Shown here: one piece after another, positions 12,029 through 22,806 of the stretch | How positions within the stretch are numbered: position 1 is the first letter of the stretch | Layout of the letters: each line of letters begins with the position of its first letter | Source of the DNA: Anas platyrhynchos | Lineage: Eukaryota; Chordata; Aves; Anseriformes; Anatidae | Assembly: GCF_047663525.1 (NCBI RefSeq) | Contig: NC_092589.1 | Coordinates: 57,717,501 to 57,781,500 of the forward strand | Length of the DNA: 64,000 bases | Direction: 5' to 3' | The notes under the pieces: model-generated | Told to the model about the DNA's origin: nothing | Database searches by the model: none | The model's input: the letters and a program-made list of their open reading frames with translations, nothing else | Made by a program: the position numbers and the translations under genes

Positions 12029-14032
12029 CTTAGTGTGATAGTTTTTCAAATTTACTCTTCAGCACTGCTATCAGAAGTCATGAGTGCTAGGTGGCCAGCC
12101 TTCGTTACTCAGAAGCTCAGAATTTGTAGTAGCTCAAGTTCCAGGCATCAGCAAGCGCATAATAAACAATTATGACATAGGCAGCCCCTGCTAAAGTTTG
12201 TGAAACATATGAAAACTAGCACATATATAAGCTAATTGAAAGCCCCAAACTTTTTATGTAGCAGATAATTTCTGCTTGTTTGAACTTCAGCAACTCTATA
12301 AAATGCTTAATTTTGATGTTAATACTGACACTTCAGTATTCTGAGCAGTGAGGAAGAAACTTGTAGACTTAGTTGCCTCTTTATTCCTTCTGTAAAACCA
12401 CATTACTTTATCAACTATCTTCAGAAAGCTTTTTTCCCCAATATAAGCAAGTACTTTGAACGCTTTCTGTACATTAAAGGTCCCCCAAGCCCTTCTATTA
12501 CCTAGTCCCTATTTAGTATTCAGAAAAAACAATATTTAAGATACTTTGAATTTAGTAGTATTTGACCTGCTCTACTGATGTGTTGGTTTCTGTGTTTCTT
12601 ACCAGTAAAACAGGTAACGGCTCATCCAACAGCAGATTTCAGAAGAATTGACTAAAAATCTTGTTCATTTCATTCACATGTATGCACCAGTCACAGTAGT
12701 TCATATGCATTTTACAGAAATTTAAGATCATAACAAATCTACCATACTCGTCTTCTGCCCACCCTCAGAAAGCTTTTACAAAAATTGTGTTGGGTCACAA
12801 GTTTGTGTTTCAGTGAAACCACACTGAATGCAAGACTTGAAGAATAGTATTTCAGGAAAATCAAGGCAATGGCTATCTGCAACATATTCTTCTAAACATT
12901 TGCTGTTCATTACCCCTTGTTTGCCACACTACTTGGACTGGCTACTTGCAGCAAAGTTGCTTTCAAAAGCAACACTAAGGGTTCATAGAATCATAGAATA
13001 TCCTGAGTTGGAAGGGACCCTTAAGGATCATCAAGTCCAACTCTTGACACCGCACAGGTCTACCCAAAAGTTCAGACCATGTGACTAAGCGCACAGTCCA
13101 ATCTCTTCTTAAATTCAGACAGGCTCGGTGCAGTGACCACTTCCCTGGGGAGCCTGTTCCAGTGTGCAACCACTCTTTCTGTGAAGAACTTCCTCCTGAT
13201 GTCAAGCCTAAACTTCCCCTGCTTCAGCTTAACCCCGTTCCCGCAGGTCCTGTTGCTAGTGTTAATGGAGAAAAGGTCTCCTGCCTCTCGACACCCCCTT
13301 ACGAGGAAGTTGTAGACCGCGATGAGGTCTCCCCTCAGCCTCCTCTTCTCCAGGCTGAACAGGCCCAGTGCCCTCAGCCGTTCCTCGTACGTCTTCCCCT
13401 CCAGGCCTTTCACCATCTTCGTAGCCCTCCTCTGGACACTCTCCAACAGTTTCATGTCCTTTTTATACTGTGGTGCCCAGAACTGCACACAGTACTCGAG
13501 GTGAGGCCGCACCAGCGCAGAGTAGAGCGGGACAATCACCTCCCTTGACCTACTAGCGATGCCGTGCTTGATGCACCCCAGGATACGGTTGGCCCTCCTG
13601 GCTGCCAGGGCACACTGCTGGCTCATATTCAACTTGCTGTCTACCACGACCCCCAGATCCCTCTCTTCAAGGCTGCGCTCCAGCGTCTCATCGCCCAGTC
13701 TGTACGTGCAGCCAGGGTTTCCCCATCCCAGGTGCAGGACCCGGCACTTGCTCTTATTGAACTTCATGCGGTTGGCGATCGCCCAGCTCTCCAGGGTTGA
13801 CTACTGCAATTGCAATGCTCATTGCAACAGCTTTTCAGATATCTGTTTATAAAAGGTTATTTTACCTCTTTCATTATAGTATCTAAATTATAAATAAACA
13901 ACCTTAAGAAAGAACTAAGGAGTGGGTGAAAATTTCTTGATTTACAAAACTATACAATATCAAGGCACTATATTTAACCATCAGTATAGGGGAGAGAAGA
14001 GAAATGGATATATTCTGTACAAACTCAAATAA
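12029..14032. other. Spacer between LTV1 3' end and ZC2HC1B start
   Basis: About 2 kb separating the probable LTV1 poly(A) site from the ZC2HC1B start codon. It holds the CR1 copy at 12981-13800. Upstream of the ZC2HC1B ATG I see no CpG island and no clear TATA box, so its promoter and 5' UTR are not located. Confidence 0.6.
12981..13800 (-). mobile_element. CR1 LINE, 5'-truncated, reverse-transcriptase C-terminus still open
   Basis: About 820 bases of CR1 in minus orientation. The 3' end begins at TTCATAGAATCATAGAATAT, the complement of the ATTCTATGATTCTATGAA tail. From 13800 down to 13072 one uninterrupted frame encodes the end of the reverse transcriptase ORF2: [14 protein letters not shown] near the start, then [25 protein letters not shown] and [14 protein letters not shown]. 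The ATG-initiated part is 231 codons. The lack of stops or frameshifts suggests a relatively young copy. It is 5'-truncated, lacks ORF1 and most of ORF2, and cannot be autonomous. It has the same orientation as the genes on either side. Confidence 0.95.
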
Positions 14033-14038
14033 TTTAAT
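14033..14038 (-). terminator. LTV1: Candidate LTV1 poly(A) signal (ATTAAA)
   Basis: ATTAAA on the minus strand 376 bases past the LTV1 stop, followed by a G/T-rich stretch (TTTGAGTTTGTACAG). I see no AATAAA between the stop and the CR1, so this is the best candidate, giving a 3' UTR of roughly 0.4 kb. Confidence 0.45.
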
Positions 14039-14413
14039 AGAAAAACCTAATCAAATCAAATCTGTAGGATTCTGCTGATGTGCTGAATACATTCAAAAAT
14101 ATATGAAACTTTTTGTTCAGTGACAGCTTATAAGAAAAATACAATTTTTAAATTTAAATACATTTCTAGTGTAATGGAAGTTCACAACAGTTGCCATGTC
14201 ACTCATGACAAAATAGACATTACTAGCGCATTGTTTCAGGAATAAATTCATTTCAGAAATTCAGAAAGAATGACAAGACTTCTGGTTCTCGTTACAGTAA
14301 TATCTGAATAACCCCCACTGTACATGACTGGCAACTCTTATCAGTTAGCAGTTCCTTTCTTGATAGGGATGCAAACTTGAAGATGTTTCCACAATGAAAG
14401 TTCCTCAGTTTCA

Positions 14414-14527
14414 TTAAGACAGCTTCAGTCCTTGAATGTTTTGTTTCAGATTCAGCAACTCTTTTTCTTGCCTTGTTTTCTCCACTTTGAAAGCTAGCTT
14501 GTTGGCTTTCTTCTCCATTCTGCGCTC
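14414..14527 (-). CDS. LTV1: LTV1 exon 11 (C-terminus and stop)
   Basis: Acceptor TGCACAG, then 37 codons and TAA at 14414-14416, with a second stop TGA directly after. Basic helical tail with KANKLAFKVEKTRQEKELLN, ending GLKLS; human ends GLKL, so one serine is added. Confidence 0.97.
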   Translation of the reverse strand, partial: ERRMEKKANKLAFKVEKTRQEKELLNLKQNIQGLKLS

Positions 14528-17500
14528 CTGTGCATATGAATGATTACAAATGTACAAAATAGAAAACATTGTAATTAATGGTTCCAGATCATGAGAGCAG
14601 CCACCACCTGGCCAATAATCTTATTTATGACGTTATTTATTGGTAGTCAGATTAATCTGTTTACCTCCAGAACTATCATCTTTAATTTGCTGAAGTTTCT
14701 AATATGCTTACAATTTCTGGTCCTAGATAAAACAACTAGTTTATCAATGTGGCCGATTAGATTTTCTATGTTTCTTTTGGAAATTTTTCATTTTCTGTGA
14801 TATGAAACATTACTACCATTTTCTTTGCTTCCTTAAATAAGTGATATAAAAGGTCTCCTTCCAAAGTTACCCAGAAAATAGTGGCCACAGTAACAGACCC
14901 CAAATTTCCATATAGTAAATTAGAAAGCTATTGTTATAATTCTGCCATCTTTTTTTTTTTTTTTTTTTTTTCTTTTTTTGATCTTCTTTTGAGAAGAAGC
15001 ACTAATTAGCCCTTCTGACCAGGAAATTTTGCCCAATAATTTCTAGACAAAAAACCAAAGGGGGTTTAAGGTTTGTGAGACACAATTCAGAAGGTATAAC
15101 ACGTTTTCATAGGGTTCATTTAAAATAGGGCATACCTTTCGCTCCTCTTTTATTGCCTGTTTCCTGGCTTTACGCTCCTCTTTACTTTCATTTTTGGAAC
15201 GAGGCTGTGTTGATGCTCTTGGCAGGTCACTGTCATTAATCATTTGCATACGCTCAATCTGCTTAGCAGTGAGACCTTTCTGAGGCAAGACATGTAGAGG
15301 AATTCCAGTCTTCTGGGAAATCTTTATTGGTTTGGGCTAAAATAGAGAGTGCATATGTATTAATGATCCCCCAGTTTTCTCTGCAGGAAGCGTAGATTGC
15401 ACTGCCTTATCTGCACAGGTTAAGATTAGATTCAGATTTGACAGTAATAAACATAGCATGAGGAACCTTGTATGTTCTTCCCTCAGAAAGATGTACATTA
15501 ATCTCGAAGTAAGGAACCAAACACACCTGTAAGCAGAACCTGTCCCCCCGAACCTAAAAGTTTTCTCCCTTTATTTAAATATTACTGAAAATGGACTTAA
15601 GCAGGCATTTAATATTTCCTTCATAGGGTTTCAAGAAAAAGGTTTCCTTTAAAAATCACACAGCTGGAACATCAAGCTGTGCTCTACTTCTGATGGGGAG
15701 CTTCTGGAAGGCCAAAGAACATCGTTTCAAACTGTAAAATGGAAATAGAAACCTATTTTCAAGAAAATAAACTTAATATGTGGTTGTAAGAAATAAAATT
15801 GCATAAAGTTGTATCACAGAGAGTGACACAACTTACTTCCTTGTTAAGTTTCTCCTTAGCTATTAAAGGAATTCTGAACTTCTAGTGATATAATCAACCA
15901 GGTCTTAGTCAATTTCCCTCTACTGTATCTTTGATGTGTTTTATATACATATAGCCAAACCCTTCTTCAGTGAAGAGCTAATACCATAGGCCAATAACCT
16001 ACCCAACCCTTTTTTCTGCTCACACCTTCTTTTAAAAAGAGACATCCACTGAGAAAGCTATCACTTCTGTCTCAAGTTTTCCCAAGCCACAATGTTACTT
16101 TGAATAAGTTTAATGATTTTACCTTTGATGGCTCCATAATAAGCTTCGGATGATTATATAAGTTTGAATATGTACCTAGGTCACACACACACAAAAAAGT
16201 AGCAATGAAAAAATTAGACAAACATATTATGAACTGTAGTACTAGTTAGACTTTGAAGGCATAAAGTTGCAAGAACTCAGTAATCTACATAAAAGCAATA
16301 GTTTTATTTAGCAAGAATTCTTGCTGTTGTGCCCCACTATTTTACTACTATTTTACCTCCAAAAATTGTTAAAAATTACAAAATCACCTATCATTTACTT
16401 TGAAATCATAAGAACAAGTAAGAGAGCTCCAAAATACTTACTCAAAATGGATTCACAATCCCACTTTTCTTTTGGTTTTTCAATAACTAGAGTTACTATT
16501 TCTTCTTTTTCTTCCTCACTTTCTTCTGCAGGAGAGTCTAAATCTTCACAGGGTTCAAGAGAATCAAATTTCACACAACTTTGAAGAATTCCAGAGAAAA
16601 ACAGAAGCAAAAGAAAATAAAAAAAAGTGACAAAATTAATTTGACATTGGAAGGGAAAAAAAAAAGTTCACCTTTTCTTGAAAACACATGATTATGTAAA
16701 ACCAGTCTTCCCTTAGCAAGACCCCAAGCCAAAGGCAAGCTATTCCTAATTCAACTTGCAACAAAAATAAGCATATTCAATATAAACAAAAACTTTAGGG
16801 AAGAGACTGATGACAAAGTAACTACTTCTGCATATCAAAAGCATCTGGCACAGAATATTTGTGACTGGAGAGAAGGAAGAAGATACACTTTTTAGTTTGT
16901 AAGCACTGCAGTGCTAGAGATGATTATGTACTCCACTAGTGACCAGTCATACTTTACTACAAGGGACACATTACCTTTCACTCTCAATCAGGGAGCGCAA
17001 AGCTGACATGTGAACATTTAGACATTTAGCTGTGAGATAATATCACTTGTTTTTAAGAGGAAGTGAATATACTGTGGAAATTCAGTACATCAGCATGGGG
17101 CTGCTTGGCTATGCTCCAGCTGCACAGGAATAACAGTCACCTTGGAGTTTATAATCACTTAAGTAGGTACACAGTGGAATCAGCTGCGTACCAGCAGTGA
17201 AAGAATATACTTAGCTATAGAGTCTGTTAAGTTTCACCTTATAACATAAAGTTTGTTTTTAAGTTACACTAAAAAGGGAAAGGAAGAGTGCTTTTGGACC
17301 TTACTTATACCAGATGAAATAAAATTATACAAAAGGAGCATAATGTCATATAAACCAACAAGATGTCTCCACTTAATTTTATCATCTACTAACTTCAGAC
17401 TGATATTCAGTGACAAAAAAAAGGGATAATACTGAAATAAAGAGGTTTCCGTTGTGGTATGCAATCTTCAAGTCCCTGCACAGGAAATAACATACCCAAA

Positions 17501-20500
17501 CTTTCAGCACAAATCTCCAATTACATAACTATGTATGCAGAGCAGTACACCTGGGATTACATACTTCTTTGCTTTCTCTTTGTAGTAATCATTCAAGACT
17601 TCCTGCAACCGAGCATTGTCCGTGTTAATGTAGCCTTCTAATTCCACATTATCCAAGGCTCCAATTTCATCTTCATCAAACTGTTCAAAAAACTAAAATA
17701 AAGAAGTGGATATCTTTAATTAGACCACACTCATCATTCAACTTGTTGGTAACTTAAATAATTAAATGTTTCTTTGTATTTGTCCCTTTTTCCTCTCCTC
17801 TCTCACTTGCTGAACACCTATCGAACACATCTGTTATAGGATTTCCTTCTTACTATATTTTTTCATTATGGGAGTAATAAAGTAACTGCTAGATAATATC
17901 TATTATTTGAAGATAACATGCAAGTCAGCTTCCACAAAATGTTTCTTATTTTGATTAATTATCAATTGGTACATTAAAAAGCCTGTCACTGCTCAGAAAG
18001 AAAAGTTACACCCTATTTCCACTGCTCTGACATCATTTCTTGAATGTATACTCGGCACAGTGGGGAAAATGGGTGAATGAAGTAAATCCGCATCAGAAAC
18101 AAACATAGTTTACTGTGCCGAACGGAGCCTCCCAAAGAGAAGTGTAACAACAACTGTGAATGCTGATTATAGTCACCAGAATAATTTATCAACGTTAGAC
18201 CTTTAACACCGCAACCTATTTAATACAAGCCACTTAGTGCACACAACATTATAAGCAGAATATTTGCAGGTAATGGCTGTTTGAGGCCCCACCTACCAAA
18301 GGCAGGAAGAATTGGCACAGGCACACAGGACACCACCTTACGAATGACCCAAAGAAGCATTAAGCACCCTTATGTTTAACAGTTACATTCCTGAGCCGCT
18401 TTACCTTCTCAAATCTGTCATCCAACAGGGTTAACTGCTCGTTCCTTCTCATTACTGAAGATGTCATAGAATATTCTGTGAAACGACTCTTGGTTTCTTC
18501 TTGCATAAAAAGAAATTCTTTTCCCTGTCCATTAACCCCATCATCTGATAAAGGACCTTCTGAATCATAATCTTCATCGTTACAACTATCCTTTTCATCA
18601 CTGTCATCCTCCACATCTTCCCATTCATCGTCATCCTCAGCATCTGATCGCCTAAATGAGAAGTATGAAACAGCTTTAGAACAATACATGGACCTTTCCA
18701 CAACAATGCCCAATGTTAAGTTATCTGATACAATACGTCAACTACAGATTTAAGTTTTGAGAGGCAATGATTTAAAAAACTGATTATTTTCAAGCCAGTA
18801 AAAGAAAAAAAAAAAACTAGCAATGGAAGTGTTGCCGCAGTCAGCATACTACTTTTGCCTGAAAGACAGAAATGTTTCTGGTAACTGTTAGATCACACAT
18901 CTGTACATTGACAGTAAGGTTATGTTTACTTTCTACTAAATTTGTCAGAGTGGAAAAAAAATACTAGAACTAGTAAAATTTATCACTGCTCATAAAACGT
19001 TAAAGATACCAAAATAGAAACAATATGTAGCGGGGTATAATGTGAAACATTTCTAAAGGTCCTGGAAATACTAGTATTATTGATCAAGACTAACAGAAGT
19101 ACTTTAAATGCGACAGATAGTGTTGTTTTTATATGCAGTTCAGGAAGCCTATGACATACAATATGTATATCATACATACATATGTAAACAACTACTCAGT
19201 GTGTGAGCTCAAGGTGCCCAGGTCTCTTAATCTTGGCTACCATATGAAATTTTGCTTTTTTAAGCTACTACCCACACAATACATGGTAATACTTAATTCC
19301 CTTGACATACATGTATTCTATTTGAAATCTGAAACCACTCTTGCTTCCTACAACATAACCACAAGAAATACCAAATAGTATCATTCCTATTCACTTGTGG
19401 CATAAGCAGTTTTACAAAGCTGCACCTTTTCTTCGGTTCATTTGCTTGTAGAACAAAATCATCTTCCAGAGTATTTTCTGGATTGTCAAAGTCAAAATCA
19501 TCATCAAGAGCTGCAACAATATCAGGGTCAAAATCCAGCCGTGGTCCTAGAAAGTTAAAAAGAAAAAGATGTAAGTATATAAGTTGCTGTGATATCATGA
19601 AGTTACTTTCCTGTATGAAAAGCAACCCAACTAGACTGTTAATTTGCACTAGGAAAAGATTAAGCTTAAGAGTCAAAATAACAAAACATTTGTAGATTTG
19701 ATTCAAATTGCTAGGCAAATCACCACCCTCTTGTCAATTTTCCTCATTCAGAAATGTCTTAAACTTCCAAAAATGTATTTTTAATAGAGGTTACTTACAA
19801 TATTATAGAAGAAAAATTATCCAAATTAAGAGTACTGTATGACCAGTAGATAACTGGCAGTGTTGAACTGCCAACCCTAGTTGGCTCCTACCCTCTAAAA
19901 TCCCTTACTTTAGGAAAGGTCAGAAAGTATTTCTCTACTGCAATTAACAGAAATGTCTCTTAGCACCCTGCTGTAAAGACAGAGAGAACGATCACAATTA
20001 AACACAAAAAAAAAATAAGATAGCTCAAAAGTGAATGTTCAGTACAAACATATATTCATAAAAAGCACGCTTTAAGCCTGTAACACTGAAATTATAATAA
20101 TGAAGCAAAGGAAACACCTTTCAGAATTTAAAAAGGGGAATTTTGAGTAAAAATCCAGTTCTGCACATGCATTCAAACAGATTGAGCAATAAATCAATAG
20201 CATTATAGTTCTAACATTGCTCTATACATACGACAACTTTTCCCTGTTCATATCTGCTACATAATAGTAATAACTCATGGCTTTTTTCTCCTCTAAGCAA
20301 TGCTGAAAAGCTATTACTATTGACTCAGAGAAATAGGTCTCAAATGGAAACGTAGATCTCCTATAGTTTATTCTTTATGTCTACTCATGAGTCAGTTCTA
20401 AAACAAAATTCGTAGCACTGCAATCAAAGCCGTAATTACTGAATAGTACCTAGATGGCAACTCATGCTATAGAAAGGTAAAAGACTTTCATGATACCTGA

Positions 20501-22806
20501 AACTGGAGCAGCTTTATTTAGCAAGCCCACATCCTCTTCAAATTCTGTGGCAAATACTGAGGAAGGCAACTTAATAGATGGAGCCTTAAAACAAAAAACA
20601 AACAAAAAAATCCATACCACAATGCACCTGTTCTCAGTTGAGCTCACTTAACAACATGCAGATAATCATGTGATCAAAAGAAACTCTGCAAGTCTTACTT
20701 AAATATTACAAGAACCACTACTTCATTGGTGTCAAATTTTCAAGTTATTGAAAATTTTTATTTAAATTTTTCAAGTTATGCAATGAAAGCTAGGTACAGC
20801 ATTGGCAGTATTCGTTCTGATATAAATATTCTCTATGTACTGAGACAGCATTTTTATATCTCTGAAGATTTTTGAGGAATGGAAAGCAGAGAGAAATTTT
20901 TAATTTTCTTTAGGAGAACAATAACATACATTTGAAAATACCACTTTATCGTAAGGCTTGCTAACATGCACCTCTAAAGTAACTTTAAATCTTACACAGT
21001 GTCACCAAACCGTACCTGAAAGGTACTTCCGACTAAGAACATCACTTGGGACTAAAAGTACAGTATTTTGTTAAACCACACTCCCTCAATTAAAAGCAAC
21101 TGAATGGCAACTGCATATTTTATTGCTTAAAACGACATTTCCCACTCCAACACGATCCAGTTATGCCAGCAATAGGAAGCTTCATTTATATCCTCTCTGG
21201 GTTTTGATACACTCCATTAAAAAACAAACAAACAAACAAACAACAGGTTATATTAGCAGTACCCCATATTCCTAACTCCCAGAGCATTCAAAAGCTTTAA
21301 AATTCTTCAGAACAAATGCCAACCCCAGAGCAACATAATTTGCTCAAATACCTCTGTAAGAGGTCAATACTCTATCAAGAAAAGCTTATCATGAGCACAT
21401 AAGATATTTTAACACCAGGGTAGCAAAATACTGACCATCAACAGATCTTGGCTTGTCAACTTTTATTTTTACTTGTAGGAAAGTCTGACTGTGGATCAAG
21501 AGCATCCTTCACGTATAGGCCACAGTCACCATAACACCTGTTGAATACGATTGTCTACAGGATGCTACTCTCAACAGTACAAAATTATTAGTAGCGAAGT
21601 ACCACTTACTGCAATTCGTTGAATTTCATCCTCTATGTGACCCTCATTCGTGATGATAATTCTGCTTTGCTGTCCACGCACAGAAGGGACAAGCTCTGAG
21701 GGACCAGAGGCTTCTTTCAGATGCTGCAAGTAGTCATAGTCATCATCGAAGAAGACTCCATACTTCCGCTGCTCTTCTCTCCTCCGCTCATCTTGACCCT
21801 CGGAATTGTAAGAAAAAATTCAATTAGTTATTCAAGTCGATTTAATACTTACCAGCAAAAAGAAGAGCAACGCATCCACTGATAATGCCATTGACGATGA
21901 CCAACCAATTATGAAAAACAAAAACCAACAACCAGCCTAACTCCTCCCTGCTGAAAACAGCTTTTGGAGAAAAAAACAAAAAAAAAGCAGCAATAAAATT
22001 AGGCTTAAGATATGTACATTGAGAAGGAAGCCCCTGATTAAAACAGCACTGGTTATGTTCACTTACATGAAAAAAATGTATTAGGAGTAAGAACTAGAGT
22101 ACTGTGAATTGGATCCAAATGAACTTGGAAGTGAATTTGGATCCAAGTATGCTGACTCCACAGCAGTTCTTAGTCACCTCTCTGCTCATTATCCTACTGC
22201 ACTGTAAATGAGAACGTTGTAACCATCTGCTTCAGCACTTAAATAACTTCTTCTACACACAGCAAAACTAACACAGCCTGTTTTTTCCAGGCTGGGCTGG
22301 TCAACGTTTGCGGATACGAATGTATTTTAAAAAAGAAATAAAGCCACGCCAGTTACCCCTCCTTAACCCACCAGTGACTCACAACTACCAAATCCCTACC
22401 ACATCTCCTTCTTTTTAATAAGCTGGACTAAACCCCATCTCCTTTCAGCCTATGGCTCTGAGCTGTCCGATGGCGCAGCACTTTTCCCCCCTGCAGCCCT
22501 TTTCGCCTGAGAGAGCCCCAGCGCCGAAGCCGGGCGGTTACTTTCTGTGCGGGCAGCAGCACTCTCTGCGGGGCGGTGTCATCCGCGGCTAGCGGGTCCC
22601 GCTGGCTCCTGTGCACCAGGTGGAACGTCACCGCCTTCTTCTTCTCGATGAACGGCCTCTTCTTCTTGTGAGGCTGCGGGAGGACAGCCGGTTAAGCGAC
22701 GATAAAACACCACAGACAAGCGCGGGGCCGTTAGGGAACCGTTAGGGAACCGTTACGGAGCCGTTAGGGAGCGGCACGCGCCCCCCCCCCCCCCGGTACT
22801 CACCAT
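14414..22806 (-). CDS. LTV1: LTV1, ribosome biogenesis factor (complete, 11 coding exons)
   Basis: Coding segments from 22806 downward: 22806-22804, 22673-22542, 21798-21610, 20584-20497, 19546-19426, 18651-18405, 17692-17565, 16578-16442, 16175-16123, 15336-15136, 14527-14414. The total is 1413 nt, 470 codons plus TAA; human LTV1 is 475 residues. LTV1 is the conserved assembly factor that sits on the head/beak of the pre-40S ribosomal subunit and is released after casein kinase 1 phosphorylation; it acts in nucleus and cytoplasm. Visible landmarks: basic N-terminus KKKRPFIEKKKAV; RKYGVFFDDDYDYLQHLKE (60s); KLPSSVFATEFEEDVGLLNK (110s-130s); PRLDFDPDIVAALDDDFDFD; the acidic stretch and FTEYSMTSSVMRRNEQL in exon 6; DEDEIGALDNVELEG in exon 7; KEKWDCESIL; and a lysine/arginine-rich helical C-terminus ending LNLKQNIQGLKLS. 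No frameshift or missing exon. Confidence 0.98.
15136..15336 (-). CDS. LTV1: LTV1 exon 10
   Basis: Acceptor TTTTAG, donor AAG|GTATGC; exactly 67 codons (residues 367-433). Contains KTGIPLHVLPQKGLTAKQIE and the near-invariant QPRSKNESKEERKARKQAIK, the basic C-terminal core of the LTV1 family. Confidence 0.98.
16123..16175 (-). CDS. LTV1: LTV1 exon 9
   Basis: A 53-nt exon, acceptor CCTAG and donor AAG|GTAAAA. Encodes TYSNLYNHPKLIMEPSK (residues 350-366), aligned with human TYSNLYNHPQLIKYQPK. Confidence 0.96.
16442..16578 (-). CDS. LTV1: LTV1 exon 8
   Basis: Acceptor TTCAAAG, donor A|GTAAGT; 1 + 45 codons + 1. Acidic run (SPAEESEEEKEEI) then EKPKEKWDCESIL (residues 304-348). Confidence 0.97.
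17565..17692 (-). CDS. LTV1: LTV1 exon 7
   Basis: Acceptor TATTTTAG, donor AA|GTATGT; 42 codons plus two bases. FFEQFDEDEIGALDNVELEG followed by LQEVLNDYYKEKAKK (residues 261-302); close to human FYEQYDDDEIGALDNAELEG. Confidence 0.97.
18405..18651 (-). CDS. LTV1: LTV1 exon 6, acidic domain and conserved core
   Basis: Acceptor ATTTAG, donor AAG|GTAAAG; 1 base plus 82 codons (residues 179-260). A strongly acidic stretch (EDDDEWEDVEDDSDE) precedes the core motif EETKSRFTEYSMTSSVMRRN, one of the most conserved blocks of the family. Confidence 0.98.
19426..19546 (-). CDS. LTV1: LTV1 exon 5
   Basis: Acceptor TTTCTAG; donor AAAAG|GTGCAG is weak beyond the GT. 121 nt encoding PRLDFDPDIVAALDDDFDFD and NPENTLEDDFVLQANEPKK. 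The split codon AG|G joins to R178 in exon 6, so the weak donor is supported by frame. Confidence 0.95.
20497..20584 (-). CDS. LTV1: LTV1 exon 4
   Basis: Acceptor TTTTAAG, donor CAG|GTATCA; 29 codons plus one base: APSIKLPSSVFATEFEEDVG and LLNKAAPVS (residues 109-137), nearly identical to human. Confidence 0.98.
21610..21798 (-). CDS. LTV1: LTV1 exon 3
   Basis: Acceptor ATTCCGAG, donor GCA|GTAAGT; 63 codons (residues 46-108). Starts GQDERRREEQRKYGVFFDDD and continues YDYLQHLKEASGPSELVPS; its second half (QQSRIIITNEGHIEDEIQRI) diverges from human, as expected for this linker. Confidence 0.97.
22542..22673 (-). CDS. LTV1: LTV1 exon 2
   Basis: Acceptor CTCCCGCAG, donor AAA|GTAACC; 44 codons (residues 2-45). 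PHKKKRPFIEKKKAVTFHLV then HRSQRDPLAADDTAPQRVLL, almost the same as human. GC-rich because it lies inside the promoter CpG island. Confidence 0.98.
22728..22771 (+). repeat. Four 11-bp tandem repeats with telomere-like TTAGGG cores
   Basis: Consecutive units at 22728, 22739, 22750 and 22761: ccgttagggaa, ccgttagggaa, ccgttacggag, ccgttagggag. Three of four contain TTAGGG. They lie in LTV1 intron 1, ten bases away from a C14 run. Confidence 0.97.
22781..22794 (+). repeat. C14 tract (G14 in the LTV1 transcript)
   Basis: Fourteen C in a row on the plus strand. In LTV1 pre-mRNA this is 14 G starting 9 nt after the exon 1/intron 1 border (GTGAGTACC then G14). Confidence 0.95.
22804..22806 (-). CDS. 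LTV1: LTV1 exon 1: the start codon only
   Basis: The sequence AACATG is followed at once by the donor GTGAGT, and exon 2 begins with the second codon (Pro). So the coding part of exon 1 is just ATG, with an A at -3. There is no in-frame ATG at the start of exon 2 that would give the conserved N-terminus. Confidence 0.93.

Larger units (their letters stand above)
14528..22803 (-). other. Introns of LTV1
   Basis: Ten introns: 14528-15135, 15337-16122, 16176-16441, 16579-17564, 17693-18404, 18652-19425, 19547-20496, 20585-21609, 21799-22541 and 22674-22803. All are GT-AG and short (0.13-1.0 kb). No transposon is recognisable; a T run occupies 14950-14970. Intron 2 (21799-22541) has an inverted repeat at 22109-22146. 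I looked for box C/D-type snoRNA signals by eye and found none I would defend. Confidence 0.75.

Noticed and set aside
13081-13852. Plus-strand ORFs opposite the CR1 at 12981-13800
   Set aside because: They are the antisense of the CR1 reverse-transcriptase frame, not genes.
22728-22771. Interstitial telomere from a chromosome fusion
   Set aside because: TTAGGG occurs once per 11-bp unit, not in direct hexamer tandem, so it is a local minisatellite.
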